Source: Helicobacteraceae bacterium (GTDB lineage: Bacteria; Campylobacterota; Campylobacteria; Campylobacterales; Sulfurimonadaceae). Taken from it: 38,599 nt of DNA. The notes below the pieces were generated by a model. It saw nothing but the letters and a program-made list of their open reading frames with translations. It was not told where the DNA came from and did no database searches. Made by a program: the position numbers and the translations under genes. The DNA lies in contig WTBY01000060.1 in assembly GCA_013138865.1 (NCBI GenBank), positions 1 through 38,599 of the forward strand, given 5' to 3'. This document shows positions 16,620 to 25,083 of the stretch, piece after piece; the stretch's first letter is position 1, and each line of letters begins with the position of its first letter.

Positions 16620-17741
16620 ATGGAACCATTTTCAATTGAAGAGTCAACAACTAGTACAGGTGCAAGAATAGTAGCAGTTGGTGTTGGTGGCGGTGGTGGA
16701 AACATGATCGGACATATGATCAATGAAGGTGTTGTTGGTATTGAAATGGCATTAGCTAATACTGATGCACAAGTTCTTGAAAAAAGCCAAGCAGTTTCTA
16801 AAATTCAAATTGGTACAAAATTAACTAAGGGTCTTGGTGCTGGTATGAAGCCAGAGGTCGGTAAAGACTCTGCATTAGAAAGCTATGATGAGATCAAAGC
16901 TGTTCTTCAAGGTGCTGAGATCGTATTTATTGCTGCTGGACTTGGTGGTGGAACTGGTACTGGTGCTGCTCCTATTATCGCACAGATTGCTAAAGAGTGT
17001 GGTGCATTAACGATCGCAGTTGTTACTAAACCTTTTATGTTTGAAGGCCGTAAACGCATGAAACTAGCAGAAGCTGGTTTAGAAGAGTTAAAAAAAGAGA
17101 GTGATAGTATCATTGTAATCCCTAATGATAAGTTACTATCTATAATAGATCGTAAACTTGGTATGAAAGATAGTTTTAAAATGGTAGACAGTATTTTAGC
17201 TCAAGCTGTTAGTGGAACTTCTGGAGTTATCCTTTCAAGTGGTGACAATGACATCAACCTTGACTTTGCTGACCTTAAAACAGTTATGAGTCATCGTGGT
17301 ATGGCACTTATGGGTGTAGGTGAGCATAACGGTGAAAATGCAGCTTATGAAGCTATTAAATGTGCTATTGAATCACCTCTACTTGACAATATGTCTATAA
17401 ATGGAGCGATGGGTGTTTTAGTTCACTTTGAATTTCATCCTGATTATCCAATGATGGAGATGAGTGAAGCTATGAATGTAATAGATGACTCAGTTGATGA
17501 AGATGCTGAAGTTATTTTTGGTACATCTACAAATGAGACATTTGATGAAGACTATGTAAAAATTACACTTATTGCAACTGGCTTTGAAAAAGAGTTAAAC
17601 CAAGGTGCAAATAACCATGAATTTGAAACAAAAGAGTCATTAATCCCAAAGCAGATAATTAGACCAAGGATGGTTGTTAATGGTGATATGAGTGAAGATT
17701 ATTTAGACGTTCCAACTTACATGAGAAACCAAAGAGACTAA
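16620..17741 (+). CDS. ftsZ: Cell division protein FtsZ
   Basis: FtsZ is the tubulin-like GTPase that builds the division ring. The 373-aa protein has the nucleotide-binding [12 protein letters not shown] (residues 19-30) and the tubulin signature GGGTGTGA (109-116). It also has the T7-loop region [11 protein letters not shown] and the conserved C-terminal peptide DVPTYMRNQ that binds FtsA. AAGGAG is placed well before the ATG. It is the last gene of its run; a terminator hairpin at 17731 includes the stop codon. Confidence 0.99.
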   Translation: MEPFSIEESTTSTGARIVAVGVGGGGGNMIGHMINEGVVGIEMALANTDAQVLEKSQAVSKIQIGTKLTKGLGAGMKPEVGKDSALESYDEIKAVLQGAEIVFIAAGLGGGTGTGAAPIIAQIAKECGALTIAVVTKPFMFEGRKRMKLAEAGLEELKKESDSIIVIPNDKLLSIIDRKLGMKDSFKMVDSILAQAVSGTSGVILSSGDNDINLDFADLKTVMSHRGMALMGVGEHNGENAAYEAIKCAIESPLLDNMSINGAMGVLVHFEFHPDYPMMEMSEAMNVIDDSVDEDAEVIFGTSTNETFDEDYVKITLIATGFEKELNQGANNHEFETKESLIPKQIIRPRMVVNGDMSEDYLDVPTYMRNQRD

Positions 17742-17758
17742 TTTCTCTTTAGTTTTTT
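17731..17758 (+). terminator. Rho-independent terminator of ftsZ
   Basis: AAAGAG (17731-17736) pairs with CTCTTT (17745-17750) around an 8-nt loop containing the ftsZ TAA; AGTTTTTT follows. The stem starts inside the last codons of ftsZ. Confidence 0.65.
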
Positions 17759-17761
17759 AAC

Positions 17762-18247
17762 CTAAACTTTCTCTTTTGTAGTTAAAATAACTACTCTTCT
17801 TACAAAAAGCACCGCTAAAGATACAACTAAAATTTTAAAATCTATTTCGCTTGCAATATGTAAATTTTTAAATGTTTCACTCATTGTTGCCTCAACGCCT
17901 AAGCCTTGTAAAGTTATAATACGTGGAGTGTATACTTCTGTAAAAAGTAAAATTGAAAAAGCTGATATTGAAGCACTTAAAAAAGCAATTTTGTCACGTT
18001 TAAATATTTTAAATAGATAACCTTCATAAACTACTATAGCCGCAAGTGCTACATATGCTAAATAGTTAAAACGACGGAAAAATTCACTCATTATAACACC
18101 CTCATTATAGTGAGAGAGCAGCTCCTCTGAGTACAATAAGTTTGTATGGAATATTACAGGTGCCACAATAGTACCTAACACTATAACTGCGCCTATAGTT
18201 GTGCCTAAAATAATTAAATAGAGTGCATCAAAGTAATTTTTTTTCAT
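17762..18247 (-). CDS. DUF4149-type integral membrane protein
   Basis: A 161-aa membrane protein with four likely transmembrane helices: about residues 9-32, 60-80, 85-108 and 138-155. The arrangement, with an 'APVIF' kink after the first helix and FNYLAY in the second, fits the DUF4149 family, common in Campylobacterota and of unknown function. It starts 2 bp after prmC ends and is coupled to it. It converges on ftsZ. Confidence 0.7.
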   Translation of the reverse strand: MKKNYFDALYLIILGTTIGAVIVLGTIVAPVIFHTNLLYSEELLSHYNEGVIMSEFFRRFNYLAYVALAAIVVYEGYLFKIFKRDKIAFLSASISAFSILLFTEVYTPRIITLQGLGVEATMSETFKNLHIASEIDFKILVVSLAVLFVRRVVILTTKEKV

Positions 18248-18248
18248 T

Positions 18249-19064
18249 TTAAAGCCTTAAAGTAAAACCTCGATCAAAATTACTCCAATCCTTATAAAAG
18301 GTAAGCTCTTTATACTCATAGTTTTTTAAATATTGTGACACTTTATCCTTTTGATCATAACCGAACTCGCAAAAAAAGTATTTAATATTTCTGTCTAAGG
18401 CAATATTCAGTAGTTCATTTACAATTTCATCACCTATATTTCCACCAAAGAGTGCTAATGAAGGCTCGTAAGACAGGTTACTCTCAAGTGGGGCTTCATT
18501 CGCTATATATGGTGGGTTAGAGACTAAAACATCTACCTTTTCATCTACAACACTAAGCAGCGAACCTTTGCGTAACTCTATTCGATCGCTAAAACCAAAA
18601 TTAGCAATATTCTGTTTTGCAACTTCAAGTGCTTCTTCACTAATATCTACAGCTATAATCTTAGCTAGTGGAAGTTTTTGTGCGAGTAAAATAGAAATTA
18701 TTCCACTTCCTACGCCAACTTCAACAATAAGACCACTGAAGCTACTCTCAATATATTTACAAACCTCATCAATTAAGATCTCAGTTTCAGGACGTGGGAT
18801 AAGAGCACCCTCTTTAATAAAAAAGTTTTGTGAATAAAAACTAACACTATTAGTAATATACTCTAAAGGCTCATTTTTAGAGCGTCTTTGTATCCATTCA
18901 TAAAGTTTTTTATCATCTTCTATCTCGTAAGCTGAGTTACCAATAAGCCAAAGTTGATCTCTATTTAAATAGTGCATAACAATAAGTTCAGCTTCTCGCC
19001 TAGGGTTTTCAATTAAACCTGACAGCTCTTTAGTAATAAAATTTAACCAACTATTTATATTCAT
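18249..19064 (-). CDS. prmC: Peptide chain release factor N5-glutamine methyltransferase
   Basis: PrmC (HemK) methylates the Gln of the GGQ motif of release factors. The SAM-binding motif EVGVGSGIISILLAQK and the catalytic NPPY box (LVSNPPYIANE) are present, with an N-terminal helical substrate domain. Length from the chosen start is 271 aa, close to the family norm. I place the start at 19064 (MNINSWL) rather than the ATG 21 bp upstream. A TATAAT on the minus strand (19077-19072) sits exactly 7 nt before this ATG and lies inside the longer version, so the shorter start, probably leaderless, is preferred. Confidence 0.93.
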   Translation of the reverse strand: MNINSWLNFITKELSGLIENPRREAELIVMHYLNRDQLWLIGNSAYEIEDDKKLYEWIQRRSKNEPLEYITNSVSFYSQNFFIKEGALIPRPETEILIDEVCKYIESSFSGLIVEVGVGSGIISILLAQKLPLAKIIAVDISEEALEVAKQNIANFGFSDRIELRKGSLLSVVDEKVDVLVSNPPYIANEAPLESNLSYEPSLALFGGNIGDEIVNELLNIALDRNIKYFFCEFGYDQKDKVSQYLKNYEYKELTFYKDWSNFDRGFTLRL

Positions 19065-19071
19065 GGTTGTA

Positions 19072-19095
19072 ATTATAATCAACATTGACTATAAT
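19072..19095. promoter_or_regulatory. Divergent -10 boxes for prmC and the cyclophilin gene
   Basis: The minus strand has TATAAT at 19077-19072, 7 nt from the prmC ATG. The plus strand has TATAAT at 19090-19095, about 28 nt before the cyclophilin ATG, which has AAAAGG as ribosome binding site. Confidence 0.5.
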
Positions 19096-19123
19096 TGCGT
19101 AAATTATTCAAAAAAGGTTTAAA

Positions 19124-19627
19124 ATGTTCGGAAAAGATTTAAAAACTTACGACTATACTGCAGAAGAGATGGCATCTTTTCAATGGGCTAAAATGACAAC
19201 ATCTAAAGGTGTTATATGGATCAAACTTTATGGAGATGAGACTCCAAATACTGTAGCAAACTTTGCTTCACTTATTAAAGATGGTTTCTATGATGGACTA
19301 TCATTTCACCGCGTAATTCCTGGTTTCATGGCTCAAGGTGGATGTCCTCTAGGAACTGGAACTGGCGGACCTGACTGGGCGATCGCATGTGAAACTGCTC
19401 TTGCAAAACACAGACACGTAAAAGGAACTCTATCTATGGCTCACGCTGGACCAAACACTGGTGGATCTCAGTTCTTTATCTGTTTCGTACCTTGTGGTCA
19501 CTTAGATGGTGTTCACACTGTTTTTGGTGGAATAGAAGAAGACGATAGTGATTCAATGGCTGTTCTTGATAGCGTTGAAGGACAAGATGCAATTGAAAAA
19601 GTTGAAGTTTTAGCAGAACGCGACTAA
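19124..19627 (+). CDS. Cyclophilin-type peptidyl-prolyl cis-trans isomerase
   Basis: A 167-aa cytoplasmic cyclophilin (no signal peptide). Active-site residues are in place: FHRVIPGFMAQGG (catalytic Arg), GTGTGGPDW, MAHAGPNTGGSQFFICFVPCGHLDGVHTVFGG. It speeds proline isomerisation during protein folding. The PpiB-type length and lack of a leader suggest a general cytosolic foldase. It is transcribed alone and followed by a strong hairpin at 19641-19667. Confidence 0.96.
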   Translation: MFGKDLKTYDYTAEEMASFQWAKMTTSKGVIWIKLYGDETPNTVANFASLIKDGFYDGLSFHRVIPGFMAQGGCPLGTGTGGPDWAIACETALAKHRHVKGTLSMAHAGPNTGGSQFFICFVPCGHLDGVHTVFGGIEEDDSDSMAVLDSVEGQDAIEKVEVLAERD

Positions 19628-19640
19628 TATATATTTACTC

Positions 19641-19667
19641 TTAATGGTGAAATATTTTCACCATTAA
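19641..19667 (+). terminator. Perfect 12-bp hairpin after the cyclophilin gene
   Basis: TTAATGGTGAAA (19641-19652) and TTTCACCATTAA (19656-19667) form a perfect stem with a 3-nt loop. There is no U-run after it on either strand, so it may act as a 3'-end stabiliser or a weak terminator rather than a classical one. Confidence 0.5.
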
Positions 19668-19724
19668 AATACTCTCACAACGAACAATCTACTTATTATT
19701 AGTTTTTTAGTATAATAAAATAAT

Positions 19725-20279
19725 ATGAAAATAGTTGATAAAATCATAGAACTAAAAGTACCTAGTGATTTAGTTGATTTGTTAAATGATAAATCATCAA
19801 GAGTTAATTTAGCAATAACATTTTCTATTAAAGATGATTATTCAATTTTAGCAGATCCAATTGCAACAGATTATGCGATAGGAAATCTTTCTACATCCAT
19901 AAAAAATAAAGCTACTAAAAACGAAAAAGATCCTTTTTATATATTTTCTATTGAGTTAGGATATATTATCATCAATTATTTTTACAATGCCAATTGCGAT
20001 GTTGGATTAGGTTCTCAATGGACTGCAAGTCAAAGATATGTTTATTTAGGTTTAGAATATAATTCATTTGAAAAATTAAGTGATATATTAAATCACAATC
20101 ACACCTCGAGTGAAACATTATTATATAATTTAACAACTAATCTTAATAAAATAGAAATAGAAAAAAACAGTTTAATTGAAAGAACAATAAATAAAGTTAA
20201 AGACAAGGATTTAAAAGAGTTTCAACAAAAACTAGAAGAATATGTTGCAAGATATCAAAATACTCCTACCAAGAGTTAG
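19725..20279 (+). CDS. Unknown 184-aa protein next to a DUF1016 nuclease
   Basis: I do not recognise this protein. It is soluble in appearance, AT-rich in codon use like the cassette genes at the left edge, and ends in a basic helical tail (about residues 135-180) that could be a coiled coil. A TATAAT at 19711-19716 lies 8 nt before the ATG and no Shine-Dalgarno is seen, so translation may be leaderless. It lies 41 bp before the DUF1016 gene on the same strand, so a joint role is possible but unproven. Confidence 0.6.
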   Translation: MKIVDKIIELKVPSDLVDLLNDKSSRVNLAITFSIKDDYSILADPIATDYAIGNLSTSIKNKATKNEKDPFYIFSIELGYIIINYFYNANCDVGLGSQWTASQRYVYLGLEYNSFEKLSDILNHNHTSSETLLYNLTTNLNKIEIEKNSLIERTINKVKDKDLKEFQQKLEEYVARYQNTPTKS

Positions 20280-20320
20280 AACGACATGTAAAAATTAGTT
20301 TTTTTAGAGGATAATTTAAT

Positions 20321-21343
20321 ATGAATATAGAAAACAACAGTGCAATAACATTAACAAAAGATATAAAAAACCTTATCAGCAATTCCCAAGAAGCAGCAAT
20401 AAGAGCTGTAGATACTGGGAGAGTTATTTTATATTGGAATATTGGTAAGAGGATAGTTGAAGAGTTACAAGATGGTAAAGACAGAGCCGACTATGGTAAG
20501 CAAATTATCAAAAAATTATCATCTGATTTAGAACCTTTTTATGGAAGTGGATATAGTATTCGTCAACTAGAACTCATGAGACAATTTTACATAGTTTTTC
20601 CAAATACGAATGCACTGCATTCGCAATTGAATTGGAGTCAGTATAAACTGCTTATAAGAGTAGAAGAGAGTGATAAAAGAGAATTTTACATAGCTGAGTC
20701 TACTAAAAATAGTTGGAGTAGTAGAGCTTTGGAGAGACAGATGAATTCTTCACTTTACGAAAGGATTCTACTAAGTAATGACAAAAAATCAGTTTTGGAA
20801 GTTGCAAGAGGTGAAAAGTTTCCTGTAGATGCAAAAGAGATCATAAAAGATCCTATGGTTTTAGAATTTTTAGGACTAGAGCAAAAAAGTAACTATTATG
20901 AAAAAGATTTAGAACAAGCCATAATATCGAATCTTCAAGATTTTTTACTTGAACTTGGAAATGGTTTTTCATTTGTATCGAGACAAAAAAGAGTACATAT
21001 TGATGGTGACGACTTTTTTGTAGATTTAGTTTTTTATAATAGACTTTTACAATGTTTTGTAATTTTTGAAATAAAAACTCATAAACTTACCCACCAAGAT
21101 ATAGGACAACTTCAAATGTATGTGAACTATTATGATAGAAATGAAAAACAAGACTTTGAAAATGATACTATTGGTGTACTGCTTTGCGCAGATAAAAATG
21201 ATGCTGTTGTAAAATATACACTACCGCAAGATAACAAAACGGTATTAGCAAGCAAATATCAACTCTATTTGCCATCAGAAAAAGAATTAGTAGAAGAGTT
21301 ACATCGTGAGTTAGAAGAGATGAATAAAAAAGGAAAAAAATAA
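20321..21343 (+). CDS. DUF1016/YhcG-type PD-(D/E)XK nuclease domain protein
   Basis: A 340-aa two-domain protein. The N-terminal DUF1016 domain (about residues 10-165) has the typical VILYWNIGKRIVEE, SGYSIRQLELMRQFY and LNWSQYKLLIRV. The C-terminal YhcG-type domain (about 170-320) has a PD-(D/E)XK core: DDFFVDLVFYNRLLQCFVIFEIK supplies the Asp and the ExK, followed by IGQLQMYVNYYDR. Family members are found on genomic islands near restriction and defence genes, and a DNA nuclease role is expected. AGAGGATAA precedes the ATG. No restriction-modification genes lie nearby. Confidence 0.93.
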   Translation: MNIENNSAITLTKDIKNLISNSQEAAIRAVDTGRVILYWNIGKRIVEELQDGKDRADYGKQIIKKLSSDLEPFYGSGYSIRQLELMRQFYIVFPNTNALHSQLNWSQYKLLIRVEESDKREFYIAESTKNSWSSRALERQMNSSLYERILLSNDKKSVLEVARGEKFPVDAKEIIKDPMVLEFLGLEQKSNYYEKDLEQAIISNLQDFLLELGNGFSFVSRQKRVHIDGDDFFVDLVFYNRLLQCFVIFEIKTHKLTHQDIGQLQMYVNYYDRNEKQDFENDTIGVLLCADKNDAVVKYTLPQDNKTVLASKYQLYLPSEKELVEELHRELEEMNKKGKK

Positions 21344-21344
21344 T

Positions 21345-21425
21345 ATGGAACTTTTAGGGAGTACCTTTATAGTTATAGTAATTTTTTATTTTTTATCTAA
21401 AGCTTTTGTATCATTATTTTGGTAA
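21345..21425 (+). CDS. Possible 26-aa single-pass membrane peptide
   Basis: An ATG 1 bp after the nuclease stop opens a 26-codon frame ending at 21425. The product starts MELLGSTF, then has a run of Ile, Val, Phe and Tyr (IVIVIFYFL) and ends SKAFVSLFW: one hydrophobic helix. AAGGAAAAAAA upstream could be the ribosome binding site. It might be a small membrane toxin or regulator paired with the nuclease, but a chance ORF in AT-rich DNA cannot be excluded. Confidence 0.25.
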   Translation: MELLGSTFIVIVIFYFLSKAFVSLFW

Positions 21426-21462
21426 AAGAAATTATGCAAAACGTAAAAGTAGTTGGTTTCCT

Positions 21463-22545
21463 ATGTTAGTACATATCTGTTGTAGTGTAGACTCTCATTT
21501 CTTTCTTGAGAGACTACAACAAGATTTTCCAAATGAAAAACTAACTGCATTTTTTTATAACCCAAACATACACCCCTACTCTGAGTACTACCTACGTCTT
21601 TTAGATGTTCAAAGAAGTTGTAAACTTCTAAATGTCGAGCTTCATGTTGGAGAGTATGACTTTGAATCATGGTTTAAAACTGTAAAAGGTTTAGAAAATG
21701 AACCTGAAAAAGGTAAAAGATGTGAACTATGTTTTGACACTCGTTTTGAAGTTAGTGCATCAAAGGCAAAAGAGTTAAACCATACAACTTTCACATCAAC
21801 TTTACTTGTAAGCCCACTTAAGTCACAAGAACAGCTCAAAAGTGTCGGTGCTGAATTTTTAGAAAATTATGGTGTTGAGTTTATTGCTATTGATTACCGA
21901 TCAAATGGTGGCACACAAGAGCAGTCTCGTGTAACAAAAGAGCAAAAATTATATCGTCAAGATTATTGTGGTTGTATCTATGGACTTCGTCCTCAAAGAG
22001 ATAAACAGAATATATATTTAAGTGAAATGGTCTCACATATTTCTAAAGAAACTTTAGAGGGATCTATTGAGCAAAGAGTAGAACTTTATGAAAAACGCTT
22101 AGAACTAGAAGATCAAAATTTAGAGTACAAAATCATTAAAGAGAACTTCTTAAACTATAGAGAATTGAACTCTAAAGTAACCTTTAAAAAAGAGGTTATT
22201 GACGCCTACTTTTTTAATTACTCTATTTTAAAGTCAAAAAAAGCTCAAGGTAGAGTTGAATTTGAACATAATAATATACACTATTTTAACAGAAATAATA
22301 TCAAGTTTATTACACTTGAATTTTTCAATTCAATAGCTAATAAAAAACACCAAAATATTAAAGATATAATTTACAACCCTCCCCTATATAGCCATCAAAT
22401 AGAGTTAAGAGAAGCTTTAACTGGCGAGAAGAACACTATTTCACCTATCATAGTTCTAGAGACTATTCCTACCCAAAAGATGACTGTACAAATTGAATCA
22501 ACTACTTATGAAGATACAAAAGAGAGATTCCTCATTATAAATTAA
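21463..22545 (+). CDS. queH: Epoxyqueuosine reductase QueH
   Basis: QueH reduces epoxyqueuosine to queuosine in tRNA; it is the non-homologous alternative to QueG. The family Cys residues are all visible: adjacent C6-C7 in LVHICCSVDS, C-x2-C in GKRCELCFDTRF, and QDYCGCIYGL. HPYSEYYLR and TFTSTLLVSPLKSQEQL are also typical. I start at 21463 because the alignable family N-terminus begins at MLVHICC; the 19 upstream residues are unlike the family. The 360-aa length includes about 150 residues after the QueH core (from about residue 190) whose function I cannot name. Confidence 0.92.
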   Translation: MLVHICCSVDSHFFLERLQQDFPNEKLTAFFYNPNIHPYSEYYLRLLDVQRSCKLLNVELHVGEYDFESWFKTVKGLENEPEKGKRCELCFDTRFEVSASKAKELNHTTFTSTLLVSPLKSQEQLKSVGAEFLENYGVEFIAIDYRSNGGTQEQSRVTKEQKLYRQDYCGCIYGLRPQRDKQNIYLSEMVSHISKETLEGSIEQRVELYEKRLELEDQNLEYKIIKENFLNYRELNSKVTFKKEVIDAYFFNYSILKSKKAQGRVEFEHNNIHYFNRNNIKFITLEFFNSIANKKHQNIKDIIYNPPLYSHQIELREALTGEKNTISPIIVLETIPTQKMTVQIESTTYEDTKERFLIIN

Positions 22546-22575
22546 CATTTATTTAGATAAAATAGGCTCAATTAT

Positions 22576-22581
22576 TATAAT
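22576..22581 (+). promoter_or_regulatory. -10 box upstream of fabZ
   Basis: TATAAT 16 bp before the fabZ ATG, with AAAAGG (22584-22589) between as ribosome binding site. It would drive fabZ-lpxA-clpX-mreB-mreC. Confidence 0.5.
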
Positions 22582-22597
22582 TTAAAAGGCTTTTTAT

Positions 22598-23041
22598 ATG
22601 TTAGACGTTGTTGAAATTCAAAAAATATTACCACATAGATTTCCATTTTTGCTTGTTGATAGAGTTACGCAAATTAAAGAGAAAGAGTCACTTGTAGCTT
22701 TTAAAAATGTAACTGTAAACGAGCATGTATTTGAAGGTCATTTTCCAGGTCACCCTATCTACCCTGGTGTTATGATTCTAGAAGGAATGGCACAAGCAGG
22801 TGGTGTTCTTGCATTTAAAAGTATGGATGTAACAGAAGAAGAGATAGCTAACAAAGTTGTATATTTCATGGGAATAGACGGTGCTAAATTTCGCTCTCCT
22901 GTAAAACCTGGTGATCGTCTTGAGTATAGAATAAACGTAATAAAAAATAGAGGTAACATCTGGGTTTTAAAAGGTGAATCATACGTTGATGACAAATTAG
23001 TCTGTGAAGCTGAACTAAAAGCTATGATCGTTGATAAGTAA
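22598..23041 (+). CDS. fabZ: 3-hydroxyacyl-ACP dehydratase FabZ
   Basis: FabZ dehydrates 3-hydroxyacyl-ACP in fatty acid elongation. The 147-aa hot-dog-fold protein has [13 protein letters not shown] at the N-terminus. The catalytic His is in [11 protein letters not shown] and the catalytic Glu in [11 protein letters not shown]. First gene of an operon with lpxA; sharing the operon couples membrane fatty acids and lipid A, which compete for 3-hydroxyacyl-ACP. The gap to lpxA is 4 bp. Confidence 0.98.
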   Translation: MLDVVEIQKILPHRFPFLLVDRVTQIKEKESLVAFKNVTVNEHVFEGHFPGHPIYPGVMILEGMAQAGGVLAFKSMDVTEEEIANKVVYFMGIDGAKFRSPVKPGDRLEYRINVIKNRGNIWVLKGESYVDDKLVCEAELKAMIVDK

Positions 23042-23045
23042 AGAG

Positions 23046-23831
23046 ATGAGTCAAATATCTCCTCTTGCTATCATCGAAGATGGTGCAGTTATAGGCGAAA
23101 ATGTAGAGATTGGTCCATACTGTCTTATCTCCGCAAAAGCTACGATCGGTGATGGAACAAAAATAGAGCAAGGTGCTTGTATTTACGGTAAAACTACGAT
23201 CGGAAAAAATAACCGTATTTTTTCTTACGCTGTTATAGGCTCTATTCCACAAGATTTAAAATTTAATGGTGAAGATGTTGAACTAATTATTGGGGATGAC
23301 AACACTATACGTGAATATACACTTTTCAACCCTGGTACTAAGGGTGGTGGTGCTAAAACTATCATTGGAAGTCATAATCTTTTTATGGGTTACGTTCATA
23401 TCGGACACGATGTAATAATAGGAAACCACTGTATTTTAGCAAATGCGGCAACTCTAGCAGGACATGTTGAGATGGGTGATTATGTTGTAATTGGTGGAAT
23501 GACACCAGTTCATCAATTTGTTCACATTGGAGACTATGCAATGATCGCTGGTGCATCTGCTCTAGCTCAAGATATACCACCATACTGTATGGCAGAGGGT
23601 AATCGTGCTGTTTTACGTGGACTAAATTTAACAGGACTTAGACGTAACTTAGATCGCAAAGAGATAGATGAATTAAGAGCTGCCTATAAAGAACTATTTG
23701 AAGCAGGAAAACCGCTAAAGGATGTAGCGTTGGAGTTATTAGAGACAACTTCAAACCACCATGTAAAAGCAATTTGTAATTTTGTTCTAAAAACAAAAAG
23801 AGGAATTCCATACGAGAGGAAAAGTGTATGA
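23046..23831 (+). CDS. lpxA: UDP-N-acetylglucosamine acyltransferase LpxA
   Basis: LpxA puts a 3-hydroxyacyl chain on UDP-GlcNAc, the first step of lipid A synthesis. From [20 protein letters not shown] it forms a left-handed beta helix of hexapeptide repeats, with the catalytic His in the [14 protein letters not shown] segment. A C-terminal helical domain begins near [13 protein letters not shown] choose the ATG at 23046: it gives 261 aa, the family length, and avoids overlap with fabZ. The clpX ATG overlaps its stop by 4 bp. Confidence 0.97.
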   Translation: MSQISPLAIIEDGAVIGENVEIGPYCLISAKATIGDGTKIEQGACIYGKTTIGKNNRIFSYAVIGSIPQDLKFNGEDVELIIGDDNTIREYTLFNPGTKGGGAKTIIGSHNLFMGYVHIGHDVIIGNHCILANAATLAGHVEMGDYVVIGGMTPVHQFVHIGDYAMIAGASALAQDIPPYCMAEGNRAVLRGLNLTGLRRNLDRKEIDELRAAYKELFEAGKPLKDVALELLETTSNHHVKAICNFVLKTKRGIPYERKSV

Positions 23832-25072
23832 TTGAGAGAAAATGTAGTTTTTGTGAAACAGTAGAGAGTGATGAGAATCCGTTAATAGCTGGAAATAACA
23901 TATATATTTGTAAAAATTGTGTATTTAGTGCTTATAAAATTATGTTCGGTGATGAAAATGAAGTTCAAACTGAAGAGAAAAAAAACCTACTTGAAGCTGT
24001 AGGTGAGCTCATGACTCCAAAAGAGTTAAATGAGTTTTTAGGTAGTTACGTAATAGGTCAAGAAAGAGCAAGAAAACTTCTTAGTGTTGCTGTTTACAAC
24101 CATTACAAACGTATTTTTAAACACAGTGTTGTTGAAGATGAAACAGAAATTGCGAAGTCTAATGTTCTGTTAATTGGACCAACTGGTAGCGGTAAAACAC
24201 TTATGGCTCAAAGTATTGCTAGGGTTCTTAATGTTCCAATCGCGATCGCAGATGCTACAAGTTTAACTGAAGCTGGTTATGTTGGTGAAGATGTTGAAAA
24301 CATCTTAACAAAACTACTTCAAGCTGCTGATGGTGATGTTGAACTAGCTCAAAGAGGTATAGTATTTATTGATGAGATCGATAAAGTATCTCGCATGAGT
24401 GAGAATAGATCTATTACTCGTGATGTTTCAGGTGAAGGTGTTCAACAAGCTTTACTTAAAATTATAGAGGGTGCAGATGTTAACATCCCACCAAAAGGTG
24501 GAAGAAAACACCCTAACCAAGACTTTACTACTATTAATACAGCTGGTATTCTTTTTATATGTGGTGGTGCATTTGATGGACTACAAGATATTCTTCAACG
24601 TAAAGAGGGAAATAACATTTTAGGTTTTGGACACGATAAAAAATCAAAAGATGAAATAGATAACTCTTTTGAAAAAGTCGAACCAGATGATTTAATAAGC
24701 TATGGTCTTATCCCTGAGTTAATCGGTCGTTTACCAATTATTGCTACACTTGAAGAGATAGATGAAGAAGCGATGATCTCTATCTTAACAGAACCAAAAA
24801 ATTCTCTTGTTAAGCAGTATAAAAAACTTTTTGCTATTGATGATGTTGAACTAACATTTGATGAAGATGCACTAATAGCGATTGCTCAAAAAGCTATAAA
24901 ACGTAAAACAGGAGCGCGTGGTCTGCGTGCAATTTTAGAAGAGAGTATGATCGATGTTATGTATACACTTCCGGAATACGCAGGGTACGAAATTGTTATA
25001 ACAAAAGAGGTTATAGAAGATGATGAGCTACCTGTATATGTTAAAAAAATAACTAAAAAAATAGCATCTTAA
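23828..25072 (+). CDS. clpX: ATP-dependent Clp protease ATP-binding subunit ClpX
   Basis: ClpX unfolds tagged proteins and feeds them to ClpP. The 414-aa protein has the N-terminal zinc-binding domain (C6, C9, C28, C31), Walker A GPTGSGKT (117-124), Walker B IVFIDEID, and the C-terminal small domain with [15 protein letters not shown]. ClpP is not in the window. The ATG overlaps lpxA by 4 bp, so it is translationally coupled to the envelope genes, an arrangement common in Campylobacterota. Confidence 0.98.
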   Translation: MIERKCSFCETVESDENPLIAGNNIYICKNCVFSAYKIMFGDENEVQTEEKKNLLEAVGELMTPKELNEFLGSYVIGQERARKLLSVAVYNHYKRIFKHSVVEDETEIAKSNVLLIGPTGSGKTLMAQSIARVLNVPIAIADATSLTEAGYVGEDVENILTKLLQAADGDVELAQRGIVFIDEIDKVSRMSENRSITRDVSGEGVQQALLKIIEGADVNIPPKGGRKHPNQDFTTINTAGILFICGGAFDGLQDILQRKEGNNILGFGHDKKSKDEIDNSFEKVEPDDLISYGLIPELIGRLPIIATLEEIDEEAMISILTEPKNSLVKQYKKLFAIDDVELTFDEDALIAIAQKAIKRKTGARGLRAILEESMIDVMYTLPEYAGYEIVITKEVIEDDELPVYVKKITKKIAS

Positions 25073-25083
25073 AAGGAAAATAA

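Noticed and set aside
19065-19085. Longer prmC start (ATG at 19085)
   Set aside because: The extra codons contain the TATAAT that fits as the -10 box of the shorter start, there is no Shine-Dalgarno, and the added residues are unlike the family.
20260-20290. GTTAGAAC near 20274 as an attC R' box, which would make the DUF1016 insert a cassette
   Set aside because: No matching R'' box, no L boxes and no stem could be found upstream; the match is too short to count.
21406-21462. N-terminal extension of queH
   Set aside because: The 19 extra residues overlap another small frame and do not resemble QueH, which begins at MLVHICC.
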